The notes: generated by a model not told the origin, from the letters alone. Shown: positions 32,290 through 40,821, numbered from the stretch's first letter. The stretch is DNA of 64,000 bases from Limnoperna fortunei (GCA_944474755.1 OX104123.1:61497898-61561897), one strand, 5' to 3'. A program made the numbers and translations.

Positions 32290-32650
32290 TTTTATAGTTG
32301 CAGGTGTTCCCATGAAGGAGGCTGTGATGTTAGGACCGAAAATGTATAGCCTTTTGTATGATGAAATATTGAAAACTGAATCAGCAGACGAAATTTTAAC
32401 CGAAAAAGAAAAGAAGGTTGCAAAAGGAATTTCAAAATGTGTGATAAAAGAAACTACGACATGAAATGTATAAACAATGTTTGTTTGATGAAACAGTTAC
32501 AATAAATTCCATGACATGTATTCGCAGCCAAAACCACGAACTCTTTGTGGACAATATCATAAAAAGGGACTATGCAGCTTTGATGATAAACGCTACTGGA
32601 AAGATCCAATAGAAAGTATAGCTTTTGGACATTATAAAATCGATGACTTT
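32290..32650 (+). pseudogene. Family B DNA polymerase remnant, C-terminal region
   Basis: The plus strand reads GVPMKEAVMLGPKMYSLLYD then EKKVAKGISKCVIKE and, after a stop or frameshift near 32461, DDKRYWKDPIES and AFGHYKIDDF. The spacing from a PKMYSL motif through a K-G-(I/V)-x-(K) motif to a D-D-K-R-Y and G-H-Y-K-I end is that of the thumb and C-terminus of Polinton-like family B polymerases. Its orientation is opposite to the palm piece at 31592-32040. It ends about 100 bases from the 3' end of family B gene B2; despite the similar word, the two families are unrelated. Confidence 0.65.
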
Positions 32651-32743
32651 TAGTGTTTGTTTTAGAATTTATTGTAAATAAATATATCATCCCGAACTGT
32701 GTTGATTTATCAAATTCGGTAAAGTTACATTGACCATGTTGGT

Positions 32744-34054
32744 TCAAAAAATGTCTAATTCTTCGTCTGTGAAATGATATATGGAGTCTGTTGCTGGTGG
32801 TGTCACTACTTCATACCTTTGTCTCTTTTCAGGCCCAGGTGTGTAGGTAGATTGACAAGCTCTTTTTGTTGTTATTGCCGGAATAACTTGTCCTTGCATT
32901 GGTAATGGTGAGGGGGTTGTTGGTGGTGGTGGTATATTTTCTTTGTCATTTAAATCATAGGATGACTAGAAAAAGAAATAATTTCGAAAAGTTCGTAAAT
33001 CAACTTTTTATATTTTTCTAATCTCTACTATTCTGCATATGCTCCATGTATTTCAAAATTAAAAATGAGGTCTAATTATTCATTTCGGTAAAGTTGTGTA
33101 GGAAATAAGGTTTTGCGGGAGAACGAGACCGGCAACATCTAAAAAGTTGCAAAGTTTGTTCGAAAACCATATATCCAATTACAAACGCGAAAAAAGATAT
33201 ATTATTATTTTAGTCTTTCAAACTAAAAAATTTTAGAAGACAGTACTGTTTATTTTTTTATTTAGTTTTTTTTGTATGTCGTATCAAACTGTAAATTGTA
33301 CTTACCGTGGGTGTTTCGCCTGAACTATCGTCATAGTAGATTGCGACTGCTGCACGCTTACGCTTTCCTGAACGTATGGCTTGAAATAGGAAAGGAAAAT
33401 GATTTATTATATCACCAAGACATTTAAATAAATTTGAACGTGTAAGCGAAGACTTATAAAATTAACGTTTTATACAGTTTACCATAATTTGTATTTCATT
33501 TGAAACTCTCGAAATCCCGGACATGTATAATTTTATTTACATATCCTGATCCCGATAAAAACCTAATAATTTGGACGTACAAAATGTGTAATTTTAATGT
33601 ATCTGGTTGGTAAATGAACGTTTTCAATTTATCCATTTCTGAATCAAATATTTTTCCAGTTGTGAGGATCTTTCAGGTCAACTTTATTGTTAAAAGTTCT
33701 ACACTAACGTTAAATTTATATGTAAAGAGGAAAACAACTTGCCTTTTCAAAGTATGCTGTTAAGGACTCCAGCTGACCTCTTAGTGAGAATAACTCTTCA
33801 AGCTTATCTAGTCCAATGTTCAATTTAACATTTCCACTCTCGGACTCCAGCTGACCTCTTAGTGAGAATAACTCATCAAGTTCATCTAGTCCAATGTTCA
33901 ATTTAACATTTCCACTCTCCAAGTCCAAAAAATAAAACCCTCCACGCAATGACTTTTTGAAAGTCAGCATCCTCTCTCGACCAAAGCTTGTACGGTATTC
34001 TATTCTTCCAAATTTGGAAACACATTGTTGAAACACAACAGTATTAGATGCCAT
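32744..34054 (-). CDS. Family B gene, copy B2 (best preserved)
   Basis: Exon 1 (34054-33743, 104 codons) starts MASNTVVFQQCVSKFGRIEY and contains RGGFYFLDLES and IGLDELDELFSLRGQLES; the latter block is duplicated in frame. It ends in EK before GCAAGT, a GC-type donor, where B1 has GTAAGT; a weaker GT four bases on is an alternative. A middle exon ends at 33306 (start near 33367) and supplies RKRAAVAIYYDDSSGETPT, an NLS-like basic patch; its joining phase is unresolved. The last exon (32965-32744, 74 codons) has DKENIPPPPTTPSP, KRQRYEVVTPP and ends FTDEELDIF. The product is likely a small nuclear protein: PC4-like N-terminal fold (inference), KEN-type motif and an acidic-hydrophobic tail like activation domains. 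It is divergent from A3. Confidence 0.6.
33764..33919 (-). repeat. 78-bp in-frame tandem duplication in B2 exon 1
   Basis: Two 78-base units encode GNVKLNIGLDELDELFSLRG and a diverged second copy with DKLEELF. The duplication adds 26 residues, absent from B1 and B3, and keeps the frame. Confidence 0.9.
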
Positions 34055-34096
34055 GATTTTTAGAAATGTGTTATTCAAACTTGATCTGTAAGTGAA

Positions 34097-34106
34097 TTTA
34101 TATAGA
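34097..34106 (-). promoter_or_regulatory. Possible TATA box of B2
   Basis: TATATAAAT lies about 45 bases upstream of the B2 ATG on the minus strand. Position and sequence fit a TATA box, but AT-rich DNA makes chance matches common. Confidence 0.3.
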
Positions 34107-34209
34107 ATAAGGAGTCCACTGAAAAATTACATGCCAACCAATGATTGAGTAGTATTCAGAATACTTATTTCAACAATAATAAAAGGGAACAGTAAATTCC
34201 AAATATTGC

Positions 34210-34374
34210 TCTAGCCAGTGGCAATCTAAAATCCGTTACCCCTATTTTTCCTTGTGTCCCATCCCATTTTCATTCATCATCATTTCATGTTCATTTTATC
34301 ATCCATTTCATGTTCATCGCCTGAATATACTGAAATATTGCTGCTCGGGCGTTAAAAACCATTAATCAATCAAC
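34210..34374 (+). mobile_element. SINE-like element, 3' fragment
   Basis: From AGCCAGTGGCAATCTAAAAT to GCTCGGGCGTTAAAAACCAT plus CAAT it matches the 3' third of the complete copy at 59587-60094. The 5' part is missing. It lies in the region between the divergent genes B2 and A3. Confidence 0.85.
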
Positions 34375-34833
34375 CTACAGTTGTCAGGCAGTTCAATACC
34401 CAAATTGATAAGTTGAAGTGCCATTCCAAAGTTGTCAAGGAGTATCATATTTTGGGTAATATTTTGTATAATGCTCCTTGTCGTATTCCCGTTTTTAAAT
34501 TGAGATTCAAGTTATTCCTCAGTCATGCAAATGAAAACATATTTAATTGAGATGTATTATTTTAAGCCTACAAAGACAAAAAAAAAGAAAAAGAAAAAAA
34601 AGGTCCTCCTATACTAGAGGAAGAAGCTCGCACACTAATACATGAAAACACCTTTCTATAACATTTAGAAACACCCTCATTTCTTTTGAAAAAGAAAATA
34701 ACATCAATGGTGTGTATTTTTTTAAGAATTAATTACTAGTACTCCTTTCATTAAAATTGTAACCCCCAAATTATTGATCGTTAATAATTAATTATGTGCG
34801 CGTGCGCAGTATTTATTTATACGCACACCCAAA

Positions 34834-35152
34834 ATAGCATCATTCGTTTGGATTATTTCGTTTGTATTTTTATTAAGTTGTTCTTCTGGGTTTGAGATGA
34901 AAGCGAAGACATATAAAGTTATCCAGGATAAGTCCTATACAATTTATGAGCTTCACTGTACTTTCCTGGGTGCAGGGTTGTACAAATTTAAGTCCAGTGC
35001 TCGCCTCCGTGAGAAAGCTGACGATTGACAGACAACAGTTTTATTGTTGTAAAAGTTCAACACCGAGACCATTGGAGGTACTGAAAGGCGAATCTTGTGA
35101 CCATATAAATGCACCCTCGAGCACAACAGTGATCCTTTCCGGACAGATTTGT
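34834..35152 (+). pseudogene. Family A ectodomain exon, copy A3 (start codon lost, frameshift)
   Basis: An in-frame hydrophobic leader ASFVWIISFVFLLSCSSG precedes KTYKVIQDKSYTIYELHCTF and LGAGLYKF, matching leader and core of A1. The codon at the leader start is ATA (34834) where ATG is expected; the next ATG (34897) would drop the leader. A one-base frameshift near 35005 separates the core from the second half (VRKLTIDRQQF to INAPSSTTVILSGQIC), which ends at a GTAAGT donor at 35153 in the same position as A1. No stalk or membrane exon follows. It is head-to-head with B2 and converges on B3. Confidence 0.6.
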
Positions 35153-35333
35153 GTAAGTATTTCATTACCAGATTTGTACATGATTGTATAAATATTGTGA
35201 ACTTGAACGAAAGATGAAGCATGTGTAATACAACCGGAAAATTGTCAACCGCAATGGTTTTGACTTGATGTATTATCAAAAATATGTAAAGTTAATGTTC
35301 ATATCATCAAGTAATAAGATATGAAAGCAATAC

Positions 35334-35604
35334 CTGTTTAGGGAAAAAAACTTTCAGCGATTCCATGTTGTTTCTCGTGGCTATTATCCAGTCTATTTCG
35401 TCTAACCCTAGACTTACTCCAGCGTAGACGGAACTGCTGGAATCGACATTGTTGTTATAGACATCTACATGGAAGAATCCTGAATATTGTCTAAACACAA
35501 CAGCTTTATTTCTCCCGCAATTCGCTCGAAATTGTATTGTGTCGCCTTTTTCAATTTGATAAAAGGCTACTGTATTTTTTTGCTGTAAGCTGTGCTTGAG
35601 CCAT
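35334..35604 (-). pseudogene. Family B exon 1, copy B3
   Basis: From an ATG at 35604 the frame is lost after about 11 codons at an A7 run, then continues as VAFYQIEKGDTIQFRANCGR, FRQYSGFFHVDVYNNN and SLGLDEIDWIIATRNNMESL, ending in FFPKQ at GTATTG (35333). The [IL]GLDE[IL]D-x(6-8)-R-x-x-[LM]-E-S-L pattern is that of B1 and B2 at low identity. No later exons are visible because the A3 exon occupies that space on the other strand. It is probably a 3'-truncated copy. Confidence 0.5.
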
Positions 35605-35949
35605 AATGTATCACGTTAAAAATCAGGTGAGAAGTTTTGAAGATGAAACAGTTTAATGTGAGAAATTATAACTTCCAGAAATTTAAGACAAGAGTTAGCA
35701 TTCAAATCCACCAATAAAAATTTGAGAGACCGGTAATAAGCGTGGTTTAAATCTTTTGCTGCTTAAAAGTCCTGCACAAAAGCTCTTTTTGTTGAGGGTT
35801 CAACCCATATGAATTATTCAGCCATGAATGAAACACGTGCTCTTCAATAAATTTAAAAACCAAGAGAAATGTCTTGAACTCGATAATTTCTAACTCAGAA
35901 CATTAATAAAATAAAATAAAACAATAATAATAATAAACAAACAAACAAA

Positions 35950-36459
35950 CTATATGCAACAAACTTTAAATTCGATACATATTATTCTTTGCAGAGTTAT
36001 TTTCACAAGAAGTTGGTATTCTCGTAAAGCGGTCACTAATGACTCTAAAAGTTCATTTATGAAACGCATATATTTCATCTTTTCTTGCATTTGCTGGTAA
36101 GGATGTAATTCGTCTGAAAGACGTGCAAGTTCGCGTAATTTATCTGTACATGGAATTGCATAATGGCTTAAAAAGGCTATCACTGTTACTATCAAATCCC
36201 TCATAGGTGCACGCGATACAACATTCGTAATGAACGCATTTAAATCAAGAACATCACTTTTAATTTCCAATATTACTTTTTTATATAAGGCTGTATTGAC
36301 GAGAACAGCATTTTTCAGCCTAGACATTTCAGTTTTGTTAAAAGTCGCACATTGTGCTTTATCAATGTGAGATTTAGCATTATCCATCTTTGATTTGGCT
36401 TGCAAAAACGTATTTCTTATCAATTGATAACGTTGATGAAAACCAGATATTATAGACAT
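35950..36459 (-). CDS. Unrecognised alpha-helical ORF
   Basis: An ATG at 36459 opens 169 codons without interruption (MSIISGFHQRYQLIRNTFLQ onward), long for this AT-rich DNA. The product is predicted to be almost entirely helical, with heptad-like stretches (KSKMDNAKSHIDKAQ, LARLSDELHPYQQMQEKMKY) and a basic hydrophobic C-terminus. There is no signal peptide or clear membrane helix. It lies between B3 and A1, its start about 215 bases from the A1 start on the opposite strand, so the two may share a promoter region. It may be distantly related to family C, but I cannot show that. Confidence 0.5.
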   Translation of the reverse strand: MSIISGFHQRYQLIRNTFLQAKSKMDNAKSHIDKAQCATFNKTEMSRLKNAVLVNTALYKKVILEIKSDVLDLNAFITNVVSRAPMRDLIVTVIAFLSHYAIPCTDKLRELARLSDELHPYQQMQEKMKYMRFINELLESLVTALREYQLLVKITLQRIICIEFKVCCI

Positions 36460-36673
36460 TTTCAATTAATTGTAATTGCCGAATGATGTTCCGATTGAAG
36501 AATTTTGTTAAATAAATTTAACTTTTGATAGGGAGTCAAAAAAGAGAAATCAATACAATTTTATGTTTAAAAAATTGCATTAAAATGAATTTTACAAATG
36601 TAATAAAAAAGTAAACAAAATTATTACGTAACATTTGTTGACAAGTGGCGGGAACAAGAAGGAGAAAACACAA

Positions 36674-38948
36674 ATGCTTCTGAAATGTTTTGTGTTACTG
36701 TTGGTTTGTGTTAGTTTTGTCAGTGGAACAACGTTCCATTTAGACCTCAAATCGTGCACGGTAATTGAGGAGAAGCGTATATTCGTCATTGTTGAACTAC
36801 AATGTATATTTCGAGGTCAGGGTATCTACATTTTCGAGGGTCCTACCACAGTGAAGAAAGTCACGTTAAACCGAATGACAGAAGATACACGAGTTGTTTT
36901 AACTACAGGCATTGAAGAATTTGTTCTTCTTAGTGGAGCAGTCAGTCTATGTAGCAGTATTGTTGCACCGTCAAAAACTCGAGTAAAGATAGGAGATGCT
37001 TATTGTGTTAGTATGTGTTTGATAAATTAAAATTTGATCTCGTAATTAACATGTAAATTACTCTTAGGAAATGATATATTGTATTCTACACATATATATC
37101 TCTTAACAAAAGATCACAAAACAATGTTTAACAACTGTTAAATTACATGTGGATATGATTTGTTAAACACCAACTCGTACTATGTAGTATGGGTATGGGT
37201 TGAGGTTTAAAAAGTATAGAAACTGTGTTAAAGTTTAAAATATGCTCCGTTAACATGAACACTTATTACACTAAAACACATCTGAAATAGAATTTATTAA
37301 AAATTAAAGAGATTAAAAAACATTATTTAATTAATTTTTCATAGTTTAACAAGTTTTCATAAACTTTTCACAAGCTATGTTCATGATAATGCTTAATCTA
37401 TATCTTCTTAACTTTTGGAATTATTTAACAATTCAGGAGCACACTGACACAACTCCACCTCATTCTCAGACAAGTGACTCTCCACATACACCCGATTCAT
37501 CAACAGCTGGGTCTCGTCATCAGATGATGGATTCAACAACAGCTGGGTCTCGTCATCAGATGATTGATTCAACAACATCTGAGTCTCATCACCAGATTCC
37601 AGATTCAACAACATCTGAGTCTCGTCATCAGATGATTGATTTGTTGACCGCTGACTATTCAAATGAGATGACTGCCTCTGTACATACTGACTGGCAGAAT
37701 CCGACTGACCGAAAATTTCCTCATAAGAAGGTGGAGGAAACTACGGTGTTATCGCCAAACGACATGACCTCAACATCCAACTCTCAAGTAAGTCATGAGT
37801 TAAAAATATCTTCTGAGCTGCATCAATATTCACCCTAAAATTTATTTAGTATTAAAATAAGAATGAGTTTAAACAGTTTTAATATTAAATTAAAAAATAT
37901 ATATATACATGCATGTTTTATACTTGGTAGCATGTATTATTGCAAGAGAATAGTCTTAATAATTACATCAACAAACAAACAAAACAAATTACATGGAGAA
38001 TGATATTTGTTTCTTTTTTCCTTACAGATGAGCTCTACAGTCATTGGGATAATAACATCAGCTATCAGTTTGACAGGTGATACATATTCAAAGTTTTTTT
38101 TAATAATATTGATTATCCTTATATTAATATTTATTTTGCTTGTTGTTTTTTATGTAATTAAATGTAAGGGGAAAACAACAAATCAAATTTATACTGTTTA
38201 ATCTAATGATATTGAATTAAAACATCATTTCTGAAAATAAGAAAACTCAAGATTTTTGAAAGTAAAATTAATCACATTTATTTATAAATTATCAATTTTT
38301 ATTGCAGTCATAATAGCACTACTTTTGGTGATGCTTCTCCATCGCATATTGTGTAAGAGAAATAGAAGGGGTGGTAGTGATCTCCTTCATCTAAGGAGAG
38401 ACATTTTAAATTTTCATGGAAGAATTTATTTTATGGTTCATGTTTAGTTTATCCTTTTATGTTTTTAGATTAATATCTACAATTTTTTATTAAAGTAAAC
38501 ACTTTTTTTCCAGTATTGGTGTTAATAGTTGCAATATTCATTACATATTTTTTGCAAAGAAGGAATGTAACAGCTCAAAATTCAGATAGTGTGGATATTA
38601 TATTTGAGAGAAACCAAAAACTGAGGAATATGAATTATAACTTTTTTACAGTTCTGTTTGTAAGAAGACGGTTTCATGGATTAATGAATGATGTGAATGT
38701 TAGAAATTTGTTTAACCAATTGATGTTAAATGTATTGAACCATTTCCTTCCACTACCACCCCCCCCCCCCCCCAAATCAACCTGCACGTCCTGTACAAAA
38801 CCAAAACCAGCAAGTTCGTGGTAGAGTTTACAGGAACCGAGAAATTCAACCAAATAACCAGAGACTAGTTCAAACCAGAAGTGGAAGAGTGGTAAAAACA
38901 CCAGTTAGACTTATATACTACTCAACAAAAAAAACGTCCACTTCCTAA
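36674..38948 (+). CDS. Family A membrane protein gene A1 with alternative last exons
   Basis: Exon 1 (36674-37006, 111 codons, phase 0) encodes a signal peptide (MLLKCFVLLLVCVSFVSG) and a domain with ELQCIFRGQGIYIFEG, VKKVTLNRMTEDTRVVL and a closing KIGDAYC; four Cys could pair. Exon 2 (37437-37787, 117 codons) is a Ser/Thr/His/Gln-rich stalk with four 12-residue repeats. Exon 3 (38028-38076) encodes MSSTVIGIITSAISLT and ends in phase 1. Three 3' ends are possible: read-through to a stop at 38201 (anchor FLIILIILILIFILLVVFYV); splice to 4a (38308-38447; VIIALLLVMLLHRILCKRNR); or splice to 4b (38514 on; LVLIVAIFITYFLQRRN, then a long tail with polyproline and TRSGRVVKTPVRLI). Both 4a and 4b restore Val at the junction. 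4b has a C15 run that breaks its frame and a Tc1 element at its end. I do not recognise the ectodomain. Confidence 0.65.
37494..37637 (+). repeat. 36-bp coding minisatellite in the A1 stalk
   Basis: Four tandem 36-base units encode variants of DSTTAGSRHQMI. Unit number is likely to vary between alleles. Confidence 0.9.
38759..38773 (+). repeat. C15 homopolymer in A1 exon 4b
   Basis: Fifteen C residues encode polyproline. With fourteen C the downstream frame becomes NQPARPVQNQNQQVRGRV and continues to the TRSGR motif; with fifteen it stops at KPASSW. Confidence 0.9.
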
Positions 38949-40432
38949 AATTGTTCATTATATAATATTTTTTGTCAAATCTTTATCTTTTTATTGTTTC
39001 CATAAAATTTATACGTTCAAGCCATCATTCCATTCAAGCAACCAATAAAATCAGTAACGGATACAGAAGAAATCCGGAAAGCTACTTATCCGTCTGTTAC
39101 CTGTGCTCATGCCTTATCGATTAGTTTTTTAATTTACCTGGTGTCAATAATTAGGCTCTATCAAATTGTAAACAATTTGCCATCTTAAAAATTGAGGTTA
39201 ATCTTTTCAAGTCCATGCCACGGCTACTCGAAAATGAGCGTCAACAGGCTGTTGGAATGTTACGTGCTGGTATGACGCATAATGACGTTTCAAACCATTT
39301 CCAATGTTCCAAAAAGACAATACAGCGACTACTTAATCGTCTCCGACAGACTGGCTCAACAAAGGACAGACCCCGCAGCGGTAGGCCCAAAGTGACGTCA
39401 GAACGTCAAGACCGTGCTATACGTCTATTGACGTTACGTAACCGTACGATCACTGCGGAAAGCATTGCAAGGCAAACGCCCGGGATCCACAACAACAGAA
39501 TTTCCGGTCAGACTGTTCGTAGACGGCTCAGAAGATTTGGTTTACGACCAAGAAGAATTCATAAAGGACCGATGTTAACGCGAGGTCACAGGAGAGCGCG
39601 ACTTGAGTGGGCCCGTGCACGGCGTCGATGGAGGTTACATACCTGGCGGAACATTATCTTTTCTGATGAATCCCGGTTTTCGCTCCGTTTCAGTGATGGC
39701 CGAATGAGAGTATACCGTAGACGGGGTGAACGTTACGCTGACTCGTGTGTCCAGGAAATCGACCGTTTTGGGGGCGGAAGTGTAATGGTATGGGGAGGAA
39801 TATGTCATAATGGACGAACTGAACTTAAAATTATTGATGGGAATTTAAATGCTGTGAAGTACCGAGACGAAATTTTGGATGGTTTTGTTCACCCTTTCAT
39901 TCGACAACATGGATACAACCACGTTTTCCAGCATGATAACGCGAGATGTCATGTGGCCAGGATCTGTGTTGACTACCTCGAGCAAAATCACCTTCGTGTT
40001 CTTCCTTGGCCCGCGTTATCGCCGGATCTGTCGCCTATAGAACATTTATGGGACGAATTAGACAGGCGTGTTCGAATGAGACAGAATCAACCGGAAACGC
40101 TAAGGGACTTGAGTCGGGCACTTGTAGAAGAGTGGAATAATATGCCTGTGGACCGCATCAATACCCTCATAGGTTCTATGCGTCGTAGATGTGAAGCTGT
40201 TGTTGTTGCAAATGGTGGACACACGCGCTATTAACACCCGCAAGTTGATTTGCAGGATGATGACTATGAAGTGTCCGTATTTGCTTTGAAACCAATTAAA
40301 ATGTTATTGTTTGGTATTGAAATGTTGATAATGTTGTTAAATTTGTAATGTACTCCTTCGAATTTACTTTTATGAAAAATAAAATTTTGATAATCCATTA
40401 AAGAAGGTGGACGTTTCTTTTGTTGAGTAGTA
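38916..40432 (+). mobile_element. Tc1-type DNA transposon, apparently complete
   Basis: The terminal inverted repeats read TACTACTCAACAAAAAAAAC at the left and, on the opposite strand, TACTACTCAACAAAAGAAAC at the right, followed by GTCCAC(T/C)TTC; they match over about 28 bases with two differences. TA dinucleotides flank both ends; runs of TA make the exact edge uncertain by two to four bases. The element is about 1.5 kb and holds one uninterrupted transposase gene. It sits at the very end of exon 4b of gene A1. Confidence 0.9.
39215..40234 (+). CDS. Tc1-family transposase (DD34E)
   Basis: The 339-residue ORF has the usual length for Tc1 transposases and no stop or frameshift. Two helix-turn-helix regions occupy roughly residues 1-110 (NHFQCSKKTIQRLLNRLRQT; SGQTVRRRLRRFGL), with a GRPK AT-hook-like motif at 56-59 between them. 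The catalytic triad is D151 (IIFSDESRF), D241 (VFQHDNARCH) and E276 (LSPIEHLWDEL), with 34 residues between the last two. The glycine-rich GGGSVMVWGG box is at 186-195. All key residues are present, so this copy could be active. Base composition is higher in GC than the surroundings, which fits a recent arrival. Confidence 0.95.
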   Translation: MPRLLENERQQAVGMLRAGMTHNDVSNHFQCSKKTIQRLLNRLRQTGSTKDRPRSGRPKVTSERQDRAIRLLTLRNRTITAESIARQTPGIHNNRISGQTVRRRLRRFGLRPRRIHKGPMLTRGHRRARLEWARARRRWRLHTWRNIIFSDESRFSLRFSDGRMRVYRRRGERYADSCVQEIDRFGGGSVMVWGGICHNGRTELKIIDGNLNAVKYRDEILDGFVHPFIRQHGYNHVFQHDNARCHVARICVDYLEQNHLRVLPWPALSPDLSPIEHLWDELDRRVRMRQNQPETLRDLSRALVEEWNNMPVDRINTLIGSMRRRCEAVVVANGGHTRY

Positions 40433-40455
40433 TATATGACATATAACTACCATTT

Positions 40456-40821
40456 TTACATTGAAATATGAAAAAATAATAACCTTTTATATAGAATCTG
40501 GCAACACATTTCAAAAATTTGTTTACACTTTTCATTATCTTCCTCTGCAGTTGTATCCATCATAATTTTCAAAAAGTATGCAGATTTTCTGTACAACAGA
40601 TCATTAACCAGGGTGTCTATTTCAAGATGTAATATAAAATGAAATGTACTTAAAACATCACTGTTTATACATGTATTGTTAAAGTTTGTTAAAACTCCAA
40701 GTTTTGATTTAGCACTTTCCACAATTGTTTTGATTTCATTGTCCTCTTCACATTTTAAACACAAGAAACAATGATGATTTATTAACTTGGTCTTCTCATA
40801 TAAATGATGATATGGAAACAT
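40456..40821 (-). CDS. Family C-like ORF
   Basis: One hundred and twenty-one codons start with ATG (MFPYHHLYEKTKLINHHCFL). The product has a Cys pair (CFLCLKC), an acidic helix (EEDNEIKTIVESAKSKLG) and helices LSTFHFILHLEIDTLVNDLL and EKCKQIFEMCCQILYKR. The Cys pair, EI-rich helix and F-H-[YF]-x-L-[HL] helix are shared with 3363-3609 and 28373-28609. It faces the 3' end of gene A1 with the Tc1 element between them. No signal peptide or membrane segment. Function unknown. Confidence 0.5.
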   Translation of the reverse strand: MFPYHHLYEKTKLINHHCFLCLKCEEDNEIKTIVESAKSKLGVLTNFNNTCINSDVLSTFHFILHLEIDTLVNDLLYRKSAYFLKIMMDTTAEEDNEKCKQIFEMCCQILYKRLLFFHISM

